Assembly (NCBI RefSeq): GCF_041146875.1
Contig: NZ_JBFRXP010000012.1
Span: 1-64,000 of the forward strand
Reading direction: 5' to 3'
DNA from: Igneacidithiobacillus sp041146875
Lineage (GTDB): Bacteria; Pseudomonadota; Gammaproteobacteria; Acidithiobacillales; Acidithiobacillaceae
DNA length: 64,000 nucleotides
This document shows positions 53,664 to 62,964 of the stretch, piece by piece (the stretch's first letter is position 1; every line of letters begins with the position of its first letter). The notes under the pieces are model-generated. The model saw only the letters and a list, made by a program, of their open reading frames with translations, was not told where the DNA came from and did not search any database. A program made the translations under genes and the position numbers.

Positions 53664-54524
53664 TTAGCGCTCCGACAACATCCGTTCGATGCGCGGCCCC
53701 AAGATCAATTCCATCGCATAGCCCATCTTGTTGCCGGGAATGACGATGCTATTCTTACGCGACATGAAGCTGCCGGGGATCATCTGCAGCAGATAGGGAA
53801 AATTCTCCTCCCGATGATCACTAAAGCGGATAACCACCATACTCTCATCAGGCGTGGGGATGTCGCGGGCAATAAAGGGGTTGGAGGTATCGACCATCGG
53901 TACGCGCTGGAAATTGATATGCGTGCGACTGAACTGCGGGGTGATATGGTTGATGTAATCCGGCATACGACGCAGGATGGTATCGACAATTGCCTCCGCC
54001 GAGTAACCGCGCTGAGCATTGTCGCGATGGATTTTCTGGATCCATTCGAGGTTAACCACCGGTACCACACCTACGAGCAAATCGACATAGTTGGCGACGT
54101 CATGCTCTGCGGTCTTCACGCCACCGTGCAGCCCCTCATAGAAGAGCAAATCGGTACCCGAAGGGATATCCTGCCAGGGGGTAAACGTGCCCGGCGCATT
54201 ACCCCGTAGCTCTGCCTCGGCATCGTCGTGTACATAATAACGCATCTTGCCGGCGCCCGTTTCGCCATACTCTCGGAATAGGGCTTCCAAGGCGCCGAAA
54301 TCATTTCCTTCTGGGCCGAAGTGGCTGATGGTCTTACCCTCGGCTGCGGCCTTGGCGATCGCCTCGCGCATCTCCACACGATTATAGCGATGAAAACTAT
54401 CGCCCTCGATCACTACCGGGTTGACCTCCAAGCGATGAAAGACGTCATGAAAGGCGTGCTTGACCGTAGTAGTACCCGCACCCGAGGAGCCGGTCACCGC
54501 AATGACGGGATGTTTTTTCGACAT
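53664..54524 (-). CDS. prk: Phosphoribulokinase
   Basis: The 286-residue enzyme makes ribulose-1,5-bisphosphate from ribulose-5-phosphate and ATP for the Calvin cycle. The P-loop is GSSGAGTTT, with substrate-site blocks EGDSFHRYNR and FGPEGNDF and the DLLFYEGLHGG Walker-B-like stretch. This is the short, octameric proteobacterial type. AAGGAG lies eight bases before the ATG. It follows metF by 91 bp; no other cbb gene is in the window, but its presence points to CO2 fixation. Confidence 0.95.
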   Translation of the reverse strand: MSKKHPVIAVTGSSGAGTTTVKHAFHDVFHRLEVNPVVIEGDSFHRYNRVEMREAIAKAAAEGKTISHFGPEGNDFGALEALFREYGETGAGKMRYYVHDDAEAELRGNAPGTFTPWQDIPSGTDLLFYEGLHGGVKTAEHDVANYVDLLVGVVPVVNLEWIQKIHRDNAQRGYSAEAIVDTILRRMPDYINHITPQFSRTHINFQRVPMVDTSNPFIARDIPTPDESMVVIRFSDHREENFPYLLQMIPGSFMSRKNSIVIPGNKMGYAMELILGPRIERMLSER

Positions 54525-54615
54525 GGAAATACTCCTTGTAGATTAAAGAAACTATTGGGTGCGGAGGGGAACGCACGAGATTAGCTGGGAGTGTATATCA
54601 GCGCAGCGGAATCGC

Positions 54616-55443
54616 TCAAATATCCAGACGTTGCGCAATGGCCAGAGTAGCGTCTGCCTGATTCAGGGTATAAAAATGTAGCCCCGGCGCGCCTTCCCGT
54701 AACAGGAGACTGCATTGGCGCGCCACCGCATCGGCGGCAATTTCCCGCTGTACCTCGGGATCGTCGGCGTAGGATTCCAACAACAAACGCAAATAACGCG
54801 GGATCTCCGCGCCGCACTGGGCAGAAAAACGCGAAATCTGCTCATAGTTGTGGATCGGCATCACCCCTACCAGCACCGGCACCGTTACACCACGCCGCGC
54901 CAACAAATCACGCAGCTGCAGATAGGCATCGGGGTTGTAAAAATACTGGGTAATGAGGGCATCTACGCCGGCCTCGACCTTGGCCACCAGATAGTCGATA
55001 TCCAGACGGGCATGTTCGGCCTGTGGATGCACCTCGGGGTAGGCCGAGGCGAGAATCTCGAAACCGCCAAAGTCGCGGATGAACGCCACCAAGTCGCTGG
55101 CATGACGGAAGAATCCCGGGTTTTCCATACCTTCGGGCAGATCGCCGCGTAACGCCACGATACGGCGCACGCCCCAGCCCCGATATTGTTGCAAGAGTTC
55201 GCGAATCCCTGTCTCGGTGGACCCGATACAGGTCAGATGTGGCACCGCCTCATAGCCATCCTGCTGCTGAATGAGGCGCACCGTGGCCAGGGTACGCTCC
55301 TGGGTAGAACCCCCTGCCCCATAGGTGACAGAGGCGTAAGCGGGACGCAAGGCCGCCAGGGCAGCCATGCTCTCACGCAAACGCTCCTCGCCAGCGGGAT
55401 TCTTCGGTGGAAAAAATTCCACCGAGATTTCCGGCCCGGCCAT
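54616..55443 (-). CDS. metF: 5,10-methylenetetrahydrofolate reductase
   Basis: The 275-residue flavoprotein reduces methylene-THF to methyl-THF, the methyl donor for methionine. The start EISVEFFPPKNPAG with the catalytic Glu, the LRGDLPEG loop and DALITQYFYN are typical. It overlaps the ahcY stop as TGATG, so methyl-cycle genes are coupled. The FAD cofactor is expected from the family, not seen directly. Confidence 0.94.
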   Translation of the reverse strand: MAGPEISVEFFPPKNPAGEERLRESMAALAALRPAYASVTYGAGGSTQERTLATVRLIQQQDGYEAVPHLTCIGSTETGIRELLQQYRGWGVRRIVALRGDLPEGMENPGFFRHASDLVAFIRDFGGFEILASAYPEVHPQAEHARLDIDYLVAKVEAGVDALITQYFYNPDAYLQLRDLLARRGVTVPVLVGVMPIHNYEQISRFSAQCGAEIPRYLRLLLESYADDPEVQREIAADAVARQCSLLLREGAPGLHFYTLNQADATLAIAQRLDI

Positions 55444-56849
55444 CAGTAGCGGTAGGCGTCGTTTTTGAACGGGCCATCCACCGGCACGCCCAAGTACCCC
55501 GCCTGCTCCGTGGTCAACTGGGTAATCACCCCGGCAAAGCCCTCTACCATATAACGCGCCACTTCTTCGTCGAGGTTTTTCGGCAATACATCCACGCGGA
55601 TTGCTTGGGCCTTCTCCAGCGCCGGGAGCTTGGCGAAGCCTTCCTGGTAGAGGTGGATCTGCGCTAGCACTTGGTTGGCAAAGGAGCCGTCCATAATGCG
55701 GCTGGGGTGGCCAGTGGCATTGCCGAGGTTAACCAGACGGCCTTCCGAAAGCAGGATCAAGTAGTCATTGCTGGCCGGATCGGCCTTGCCACTAGCAGTC
55801 GTATCGCGATAGACCTTGTGCACCTGTGGCTTCACCTCTTCCCAAGCCCAGCTCTTGCGCATGTAGGCGGTGTCGATCTCATTGTCGAAATGGCCAATGT
55901 TGCAAACCACTGCGCCATTCTTGAGTGCCGCCAGCATGCGCGGGTTGCAGACGTTGTAGTTGCCCGTTGCGGTAACCAAGAGATCCGTCTGCGCCAAAAG
56001 ATCACGGTTGATGCAGGCATCCGAGCCATCGTCCACGCCGTTGCTGTAGGGAGACACCACCTCGTAGCCATCCATGCACGCCTGCATGGCACAAATCGGA
56101 TCAATCTCGGTCACCCGCACGATCATGCCTTCCTGACGCAACGAGGCGGCGGAACCCTTACCGACGTCACCATAGCCGAGCACCAGGGCGCGCTTACCAG
56201 AGAGCAGATGATCTGTGGCGCGCTTGATGGCGTCGTTCAAGGAATGACGACAGCCATACTTGTTGTCGTTCTTGCTCTTGGTCACCGCATCGTTGACGTT
56301 AATGGCCGGAATCTTGAGACTGCCTTCCTTGAGCATCTCCCAGAGGCGGTGCACGCCGGTGGTGGTCTCTTCCGACACCCCATGGATTTCGCTCAGCATT
56401 TCCGGGTGCTTCTCGTGCAGCAGGCCGGTGAGATCACCGCCATCGTCGAGGACCATGTTCGGTTTCCAGCCCCCTGGCCCCGTGATGGTCTGCTCCACGC
56501 ACCACCAGTATTCCTCCTCCGTCTCCCCCTTCCAGGCAAACACGGGAATACCCGCCGCGGCAATGGCTGCCGCCGCTTGATCCTGGGTAGAGAAGATATT
56601 GCAGGAAGACCAGCGCACCTGCGCACCCAAAGCCACCAGGGTCTCAATGAGTACAGCGGTCTGGATGGTCATATGGATACAACCGGCAATGCGCGCGCCC
56701 TTGAGCGGTTGCTCGGCGCGATACTTTTCACGGATGCGCATTAGGGCGGGCATTTCGGTTTCGGCAATCCGCACTTCCTGGCGTCCCCAGCCAGCCAGGG
56801 ACAGGTCAGCAACTTTATAATCGGCGTTATCTTGCAACACGGCATTCAT
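55443..56849 (-). CDS. ahcY: S-adenosylhomocysteine hydrolase
   Basis: The 468-residue cytosolic enzyme splits SAH into adenosine and homocysteine. Typical blocks are AGCIHMTIQTAVLIETL, the NAD-binding LGYGDVGKGSAAS, NVNDAVTKSKNDN with the catalytic Lys, and the C-terminal DGPFKNDAYRY, which contributes to the partner's NAD site. AGGAG lies about ten bases before the ATG. A SAH riboswitch in the 108-bp gap after metK should switch it on when SAH builds up. Confidence 0.96.
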   Translation of the reverse strand: MNAVLQDNADYKVADLSLAGWGRQEVRIAETEMPALMRIREKYRAEQPLKGARIAGCIHMTIQTAVLIETLVALGAQVRWSSCNIFSTQDQAAAAIAAAGIPVFAWKGETEEEYWWCVEQTITGPGGWKPNMVLDDGGDLTGLLHEKHPEMLSEIHGVSEETTTGVHRLWEMLKEGSLKIPAINVNDAVTKSKNDNKYGCRHSLNDAIKRATDHLLSGKRALVLGYGDVGKGSAASLRQEGMIVRVTEIDPICAMQACMDGYEVVSPYSNGVDDGSDACINRDLLAQTDLLVTATGNYNVCNPRMLAALKNGAVVCNIGHFDNEIDTAYMRKSWAWEEVKPQVHKVYRDTTASGKADPASNDYLILLSEGRLVNLGNATGHPSRIMDGSFANQVLAQIHLYQEGFAKLPALEKAQAIRVDVLPKNLDEEVARYMVEGFAGVITQLTTEQAGYLGVPVDGPFKNDAYRY

Positions 56850-56868
56850 CGGGGTTCAGCTCCTTTGA

Positions 56869-56951
56869 AAGACGAGCGCGGTTGAAGCAACAACCCGCAC
56901 CCGAGCCTGACCGCCTGGAAACAGCGGCTGCAGCGCCCCTCGGGTCGGGTT
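56869..56951 (-). promoter_or_regulatory. SAH riboswitch in the ahcY leader
   Basis: On the minus strand the gap holds CCCGAGGGGCGCTGCAGCCG, then CAGGCTCGGG and AACCGCGCTC, in the order and spacing of the SAH-riboswitch core. The CCCGAG/CTCGGG pairing and the GAGCGCGG pseudoknot-like partner are visible. SAH binding normally raises ahcY expression. It lies directly between the metK stop and the ahcY ribosome-binding site. Confidence 0.87.
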
Positions 56952-56957
56952 GGAGAA

Positions 56958-58127
56958 TCAGTTCAGGCCAGCCGCCGACCGCAGGGCCGCGGCGCGATCG
57001 GTACGCTCCCAGGTAAATTCCGGCTCTTCCCGGCCAAAGTGTCCGTAGGCGGCCGTCTTACCGTAGATGGGACGCAGCAGGTCGAGCATCTGGATGATAC
57101 CCTTGGGGCGCAGGTCAAAGTGCTCACGCACGATAGCGGCAATGCGGTCGTCATCAATAACACCAGTGCCAAAGGTATCGACCATCAGGCTCACCGGCTG
57201 GGAAACGCCGATGGCATACGCCACCTGCACCTCGCAACGTTTGGCCAGGCCGGCGGCGACGATGTTCTTGGCCACGTAGCGCCCGGCATAGGAAGAAGAG
57301 CGATCAACCTTGGACGGATCCTTGCCGGAGAAGGCGCCGCCACCGTGGCTACCCTGGCCACCGTAGGTATCGACGATGATCTTGCGCCCGGTCAGACCGC
57401 AATCGCCTACGGGTCCGCCAATCACGAAACGACCGGTGGGGTTAATGAAATAATTAGTGCCCTTGTGCAACATCTCCGGCGGCAGCACCGGCTTGATGAT
57501 CTCTTCGCGCACGGCCTCTACCAAGTCGGCATGGCTCACGTCCGGGCTGTGCTGGGTGGAGAGGACAACGGCGTCGATGGCCACTGGCCGACCATCCTCA
57601 TAACGCACTGTTACCTGACTCTTGGCATCGGGGCGCAGCCAGGGCAAGCGCCCGTCTTTGCGCACCATCGCTTGGCGTTCCGTCAGGCGATGGGCAAAGT
57701 AGATGGGCGTGGGCATGAGTACGTCGGTTTCATCACAGGCAAAACCAAACATCAAACCTTGGTCGCCGGCCCCCTGGTCCAGATCCAGGCCCTTGCCCTC
57801 ATCCACGCCCTGGGCAATATCTGGCGACTGTTTGTCGAGGGTCTGGACGACTGCACAAGAGGCCCAGTCAAAACCCATCTCCGAAGAGTCATAACCAATA
57901 CGGCGTACTGTCTGGCGCGCCACGTCGGCATAATCGACCTGAGCGCTAGTGGTAATTTCGCCTGCGAGAACAATCAGGCCGGTAGTGATCAGGGTTTCTG
58001 CGGCAACCCGCCCTTGCGGGTCCTTGGCCAGAATGGCGTCGAGAATGGCATCGGAAATCTGATCCGCGACCTTATCGGGATGGCCTTCGGATACGGACTC
58101 GGAGGTGAACAGATGGGATTTGGACAT
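56958..58127 (-). CDS. metK: S-adenosylmethionine synthetase
   Basis: The 389-residue enzyme makes SAM from methionine and ATP. FTSESVSEGHPDKVADQISD, GAGDQGLMFGFA and GGGAFSGKDPSKVDRS are the family signatures. Start 58127 gives the canonical MSKSHLFTSE; an 18-codon upstream extension is not supported. It is followed by the SAH riboswitch and ahcY, so SAM synthesis and SAH recycling are adjacent. Confidence 0.96.
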   Translation of the reverse strand: MSKSHLFTSESVSEGHPDKVADQISDAILDAILAKDPQGRVAAETLITTGLIVLAGEITTSAQVDYADVARQTVRRIGYDSSEMGFDWASCAVVQTLDKQSPDIAQGVDEGKGLDLDQGAGDQGLMFGFACDETDVLMPTPIYFAHRLTERQAMVRKDGRLPWLRPDAKSQVTVRYEDGRPVAIDAVVLSTQHSPDVSHADLVEAVREEIIKPVLPPEMLHKGTNYFINPTGRFVIGGPVGDCGLTGRKIIVDTYGGQGSHGGGAFSGKDPSKVDRSSSYAGRYVAKNIVAAGLAKRCEVQVAYAIGVSQPVSLMVDTFGTGVIDDDRIAAIVREHFDLRPKGIIQMLDLLRPIYGKTAAYGHFGREEPEFTWERTDRAAALRSAAGLN

Positions 58128-58216
58128 ACGGACGGCTCCTCGGCTGTTACTGGCGATGTCAATCGCAGAAAAGTCGTCCAAATATAGCAGAGGGATTCGC
58201 TACGCGAAAATGAAAG

Positions 58217-58233
58217 GCGCTCATTACGAGCGC
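58217..58233 (-). terminator. Possible terminator after the outer-membrane protein gene
   Basis: GCGCTC and GAGCGC form a perfect 6-bp stem with a 5-base loop, 10 bp after the gene end. The following tract (CTTTCATTTT) is only partly T-rich. Confidence 0.45.
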
Positions 58234-58242
58234 GAAAAGCCC

Positions 58243-58839
58243 TCAAGGTTCAGAGCGAGTAGGTGCAATGATGGGGAAGGCGCGCGTGTTGTCGTTGCCA
58301 CCCCAAAAATAGGAGATACCACCCGTCACCTGGATATTGTTCAGTGCACCACCCTGGGGTTGCGGGGTATCGAAAAGCAGTTGGTCCTGCAGCCCGAGGC
58401 GCAGACCGAAATGATCGCCAAGGCGCTGTTCATAACCCAGACCAAAGATTCCCATGACCGAGGTTCCACGTCCGGTTTGTTGATTGAACAAATCACTGGA
58501 AGCACCGAGCCCGAGGGACAAGTAGGGCGAAGAGGCCCCGGAAAAGGCATAGTAGTTCCCGATAACGGAACCACTGTATTGATTGGCGCTAGTCTTGTTT
58601 TGATCTTGCAGACGCGCAAAGGCCGAGGCCACCTGCCACTCAATACCCAAGTGCTGACCGAGCCGTTGCCCCACGCGCAGACCCAAGGTGCCGCCCCCAT
58701 CCAGATGACTCCCAGGCCCGAAGAAGGTATTACCGCCAAAGAGGTTCACGTAGGGCTGATCGGACGCAGCCAGCGCCGCGACTGGCGCAGCAAGCAGCCC
58801 GGCAAACAGCAATCCATAGAAAAACCCGCGCCCATTCAT
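58243..58839 (-). CDS. Small outer-membrane beta-barrel protein of unknown role
   Basis: The 198-residue protein has a signal peptide (LLFAGLLAAPVAALA) and alternating beta-strands (VNLFGGNTFFG, LGLRVGQRLGQHLGIEWQ, SLGLGASSDLF, LRLGLQDQLLF), a typical OmpA/OmpW-like eight-stranded barrel pattern. There is no C-terminal aromatic; the last residues are polar. Function is unknown. An upstream start would add 13 residues before the signal. It is divergent from the adenosine-kinase-like gene. Confidence 0.65.
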   Translation of the reverse strand: MNGRGFFYGLLFAGLLAAPVAALAASDQPYVNLFGGNTFFGPGSHLDGGGTLGLRVGQRLGQHLGIEWQVASAFARLQDQNKTSANQYSGSVIGNYYAFSGASSPYLSLGLGASSDLFNQQTGRGTSVMGIFGLGYEQRLGDHFGLRLGLQDQLLFDTPQPQGGALNNIQVTGGISYFWGGNDNTRAFPIIAPTRSEP

Positions 58840-58942
58840 GATTCGCACCCACAAACGACTCTGTCGTATAATGACCACAGTGTAGCCCCGATTCGTTCAA
58901 ATTACCACTACCATCCGTTGCAAAAAATCAACAGGAGTTTCC

Positions 58943-59887
58943 ATGCCTACCATCATTTGCGGTTCTCTGGCCTTCGACACCATCATGGTCTTCCAGGACC
59001 GTTTTAAGGAACATATCCTGCCCGACCGCGTACACATGCTCAATGTATCGTTCACGGTACCGCAGATGCGTCGCGACTTTGGTGGCTGCGCCGGCAATAT
59101 TGCCTACAACCTCAAATTGTTGGGTGGCGAGCCCTTGATCGTCGGTACGGTAGGGCAGGATTTTGGTCCCTATGCCCAGCACTTGCAGGATCTCGGCATC
59201 GCCCAGACGCACATCGCCACACGCAGCGATCAATACACCGCTCAGGCTTTCATTACCACCGATCTAGACGACAATCAGATCACCGCCTTTCACCCCGGGG
59301 CAATGATGCAGGCGGGAAAAAACCACCTTGCCGGGCACATGCCGACTGACAGCCGCTGGGCCATTGTTGCGCCGGATGGTTTAGATGCGATGGTGCAACA
59401 TTTGGCCGATCTGCATTCCGCTGGCGTACAGACCATTTTCGATCCCGGCCAGGCCCTGCCGCTCTTTGATGGCGACACCTTACGCAAAGCGATCAGCGAC
59501 GCGGATTATCTCAGCGTCAACGATTACGAGTGCGGCATGGTCCAGGCGCGCACCGGCTGGGACCTGTCGACGCTGCGCAGCAAGCTCAAAGCACTCGTCG
59601 TTACCCACGGGGAACAAGGTTCACGCATCTATCAGGGCGCGGAAGAAATTGAAATTCCCGCCGCCAAGCCGCATGCCGTCATCGACCCCACGGGCTGCGG
59701 TGATGCCTATCGCGCCGGCTTGCTCTATGGTCTGGAGCGCAATCTACCCTGGGCGACCTGTGGGCGCATCGCTTCGCTCATGGGCGCGTACAAAATTGAG
59801 ATTGCCGGCACGCAAAATCATCACTTCACCCGCGCCGAATTCGCGCAGCGCTATCAAGAAAATTTTGCCGAAGTCCTGCCCAACTGA
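58943..59887 (+). CDS. PfkB-family kinase, probable adenosine kinase
   Basis: The 314-residue protein has the PfkB N-terminal GGCAGNIAYNLKLLGG and the C-terminal DPTGCGDAYRAG with the catalytic Asp. Within the family it looks most like adenosine or nucleoside kinases. Its neighbours metK, ahcY and metF make adenosine clearance the most likely task, since adenosine release by AhcY must be pulled forward. Ribokinase or another sugar kinase activity is the alternative. AGGAG precedes the ATG. Confidence 0.75.
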   Translation: MPTIICGSLAFDTIMVFQDRFKEHILPDRVHMLNVSFTVPQMRRDFGGCAGNIAYNLKLLGGEPLIVGTVGQDFGPYAQHLQDLGIAQTHIATRSDQYTAQAFITTDLDDNQITAFHPGAMMQAGKNHLAGHMPTDSRWAIVAPDGLDAMVQHLADLHSAGVQTIFDPGQALPLFDGDTLRKAISDADYLSVNDYECGMVQARTGWDLSTLRSKLKALVVTHGEQGSRIYQGAEEIEIPAAKPHAVIDPTGCGDAYRAGLLYGLERNLPWATCGRIASLMGAYKIEIAGTQNHHFTRAEFAQRYQENFAEVLPN

Positions 59888-59889
59888 AC

Positions 59890-60279
59890 TCAGGATTCGA
59901 TGGGCTTATCCTCGGCCTCCCAGACCACCATACCACCAGCGAGGCTGTAGACTTGGGTAAAACCCATTTGTAACAAGGTGACAGCGGCAAAGGCGGAGCG
60001 CGTGCCACTGTCACAGTACAACAGCACTCGGCGCTCCCGCGCCTTGGATAATGCCGGATGCGCCTTGCCATATTCCAGGTCTGCCAACGCTTCCAGGTGC
60101 CCCCGTGGCACATGATGCGCACCAGGCAAACGTGCCTTGCAAAAGTCCTCTACCTCGCGCACATCAACAATCAACACATCTTCGCCTGCATCCAGCCATT
60201 CCTCGACGCGGTCGCAATCTACCTCATTGATCTGCGCGCGTGCGTCGCGAATAAAGTCTGCCAACGACTTTGCCATCAT
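59890..60279 (-). CDS. Single-domain rhodanese
   Basis: The 129-residue protein has VLIVDVREVEDFCKARLPGA and the active-site loop YCDSGTRS with the persulfide-carrying Cys. It should move sulfane sulfur to an acceptor in the cytosol. GGAGAA lies upstream of tandem ATGs at 60279 and 60276; longer starts are not supported. It ends 2 bp from the convergent kinase gene. A sulfur oxidiser has many uses for such an enzyme, and the exact one is unclear. Confidence 0.85.
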   Translation of the reverse strand: MMAKSLADFIRDARAQINEVDCDRVEEWLDAGEDVLIVDVREVEDFCKARLPGAHHVPRGHLEALADLEYGKAHPALSKARERRVLLYCDSGTRSAFAAVTLLQMGFTQVYSLAGGMVVWEAEDKPIES

Positions 60280-60411
60280 CAATTTCTCCATAAGAGTAAC
60301 GTGAATACACAACTTGGCGAGCCTGCTGGCAAAAAGCAATAGGGGAAGCTCTTCTCATCCCTATAAAAAAGTTCTATGCTCGATCTGTATCCTGCCCCGA
60401 AGGAGCCCGCC

Positions 60412-62922
60412 ATGAACCGCAAACGTAGCAAGAGCGCTGAATGTACCCTTCCCGCCTTGGCCATGGATGCCGAAGCCCTTTGTCAGGACACCCAGCATTA
60501 TCTCTTCCGCACGCTGGGCATTCCCATTGCTCAGGCGGGCGCGGGTACATACGCGCGCAGCGTCTACACCGCTCTCGGTATGGCCCTACGCGATCGCTTG
60601 GTAGAGCGCTGGAACCAGACCGAAGAACAGCGCAGCGCGATGCAAGGAAAACGGGCGTTTTATCTCTCTCTAGAATTTTTGCTTGGGCGCAGCCTGAATA
60701 ATACCCTGCTCAATCTGGGGCTCGAAGATGCAGCGCACAGCACTCTGGACGCACAAGGTTGGGAACTGGCCGAATTGGCCGAGAAGGAGGCCGATGCCGG
60801 TCTCGGTAATGGCGGCCTTGGGCGCCTGGCTGCCTGTTTTCTCGATAGCTGCGCGAGCCTCGCCCTGCCGGTAACCGGCTATGGCATCCGCTACGCCTAC
60901 GGCATGTTCCGCCAAGAAATCCGTCATGGCGAACAGCTCGAGGAGCCTGACCATTGGCTGAAAAATGGCTACCCCTGGGAGATCAAGCGTCCAGATCGCG
61001 TGCGCCGCATCCCCTACGGCGGGCACACCGAAACGTATATCGATGCGGCCGGCAAAAGCCGCTTTCGCTGGGTAGGTACTCACGATGTCCTGGCTGTTCC
61101 CTACGACATTCCAATTCCCGGCTATGCCAATGGCGTGGTCAACACCCTGCGTCTGTGGCGCGCCGCCGCAACGGATGTTTTCGATCTGGGGGAATTCAAT
61201 GCCGGCGCCTATCCCGAGGCGGTTGCCGCCAAGAATGCTGCCGAGCACATCAGTATGGTGCTCTATCCCAACGACAGCAGTGAGAATGGCAAGGAATTAC
61301 GCCTGCGCCAGCAATATTTCTTGGCTTCGGCCAGCTTGCAGGACGTGTTGGCCGACTGGACGGCAAGCCATGGGGAAAAATTCTCCCAATTCGCGGCGCA
61401 GCACGTCTTTCAGCTCAATGACACGCACCCCAGCATCTCGGTGGCCGAACTGATGCGCCTGCTAATCGATGAGCATGGTCTCGATTGGGATGCCGCCTGG
61501 GCCATCACCAGTAAAACCATGGCCTACACGAATCACACCCTGCTCCCGGAGGCTTTGGAGCGCTGGCCCGTGCGCCTATTCCGCCAACTCTTACCGCGGG
61601 TGCTGGAGATCATCTACGAGATCAACGCCCGCTTCCTGCGCGAGGTAGCGCGCCAGCACCCCGGCGACAGTGATCTGCTCAGCCGCGTATCGCTGATCGA
61701 AGAAGGCCCCGATCCGATGGTACGTATGGCCAATCTGGCGGTGGTGGGGAGCTTTTCCGTCAATGGTGTTGCGGCACTGCACACCGAGCTGCTCTGCAAG
61801 GAGCTTTTCCATGACTTTTACCAGCTCTGGCCCGAACGCTTCAACAACAAAACCAATGGCGTCACCCCGCGCCGCTGGCTCCAGTCTGCCAATCCCGAGC
61901 TGTGCAAATTGATCAGCGGCAAGATTGGCAGCGATTGGCAGCAGGACCTGGCCGGACTACAAGCCCTCGCCCCCTTTGCCGACGATAGTCGTTTCCGTAA
62001 AAGCTGGGCCAAGGTCCGCGCCGCCAACAAGGCGGTCCTATTGGAGATCATTGCCGAGCAAACCGGCGTCACGATGATCCCTGGCGCCCTGCTCGACACC
62101 CAGGTCAAACGCATCCATGAGTACAAGCGTCAGCTACTCAACGCCCTGCATGTAGTGCACCTCTATGATCGCATCAAACGTGGTGATCTGGAGGGCTTCA
62201 CACCGCGCAATGTGCTCTTCGCTGGCAAAGCAGCTCCGGGCTACTTTATGGCCAAACGGATCATACGCTTCATCAACGAAATCGCGCGTACCATCAATGC
62301 CGACCCGGATACCGAGGGCTTGTTGCGGGTCGTTTTTCTGCCCGATTATCGGGTATCGTTGATGGAAAAAATTTGTACGGCTACCGATCTCTCGGAGCAG
62401 ATTTCCACTGCCGGCAAGGAGGCATCGGGTACCGGCAACATGAAATTCATGATGAACGGAGCGTTGACGATCGGCACTCTTGACGGCGCCAACATCGAGA
62501 TTCGCGAAGCAGTAGGCGCGGAACATTTTTTCCTTTTTGGTCTCAATGCAGAGGAGGTCACGCATCTACGGCCACAATATCAACCACAACATTTCGTCGA
62601 CGCCGACATGGATCTGGAGCGGGTGCTGCAACTCGTACGCAGTGGCTATTTCAATCCCTACGACTTTGGCCTCTTCGATTGCCTACTCGACGCCGTGCTC
62701 TCGCCGCACGATCCCTGGATGGTGCTTGCCGACTTCACCAGCTACCGGCAGAAGCAACAGGAAGTAGCGGAGCTCTGGCGCGATCAGGAGGAATGGCTGC
62801 GCTTTAGCATCCGCAATAGCGCGGCCAGCGGGGTCTTTTCCAGCGATCGGACCATCCGTGAATACAATACCGATATTTGGCACCTGAAGCCGTTGGTAGC
62901 GGAAGGCGGCAGTCTTGGCTAG
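60412..62922 (+). CDS. glgP: Glycogen phosphorylase
   Basis: The 836-residue enzyme releases glucose-1-phosphate from alpha-1,4-glucan. It contains GNGGLGRLAACFLDS, FQLNDTHPSISVAELMR, RIHEYKRQLLN and EASGTGNMKFMMNGALTIGT with the PLP-binding Lys. Start 60412 is preferred because AAGGAG lies upstream. It complements the glgC and GH57 genes at the left of the window, and the gpmI gene starts 43 bp after it. Confidence 0.95.
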   Translation: MNRKRSKSAECTLPALAMDAEALCQDTQHYLFRTLGIPIAQAGAGTYARSVYTALGMALRDRLVERWNQTEEQRSAMQGKRAFYLSLEFLLGRSLNNTLLNLGLEDAAHSTLDAQGWELAELAEKEADAGLGNGGLGRLAACFLDSCASLALPVTGYGIRYAYGMFRQEIRHGEQLEEPDHWLKNGYPWEIKRPDRVRRIPYGGHTETYIDAAGKSRFRWVGTHDVLAVPYDIPIPGYANGVVNTLRLWRAAATDVFDLGEFNAGAYPEAVAAKNAAEHISMVLYPNDSSENGKELRLRQQYFLASASLQDVLADWTASHGEKFSQFAAQHVFQLNDTHPSISVAELMRLLIDEHGLDWDAAWAITSKTMAYTNHTLLPEALERWPVRLFRQLLPRVLEIIYEINARFLREVARQHPGDSDLLSRVSLIEEGPDPMVRMANLAVVGSFSVNGVAALHTELLCKELFHDFYQLWPERFNNKTNGVTPRRWLQSANPELCKLISGKIGSDWQQDLAGLQALAPFADDSRFRKSWAKVRAANKAVLLEIIAEQTGVTMIPGALLDTQVKRIHEYKRQLLNALHVVHLYDRIKRGDLEGFTPRNVLFAGKAAPGYFMAKRIIRFINEIARTINADPDTEGLLRVVFLPDYRVSLMEKICTATDLSEQISTAGKEASGTGNMKFMMNGALTIGTLDGANIEIREAVGAEHFFLFGLNAEEVTHLRPQYQPQHFVDADMDLERVLQLVRSGYFNPYDFGLFDCLLDAVLSPHDPWMVLADFTSYRQKQQEVAELWRDQEEWLRFSIRNSAASGVFSSDRTIREYNTDIWHLKPLVAEGGSLG

Positions 62923-62964
62923 AATCCGCGCTACAGTAGACAACGGTTTTTTGCAAGGAGCCAC

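Noticed and set aside
55671..56744. A 357-codon open frame antisense to ahcY
   Set aside because: It mirrors the codon bias of ahcY and has no supporting signal.
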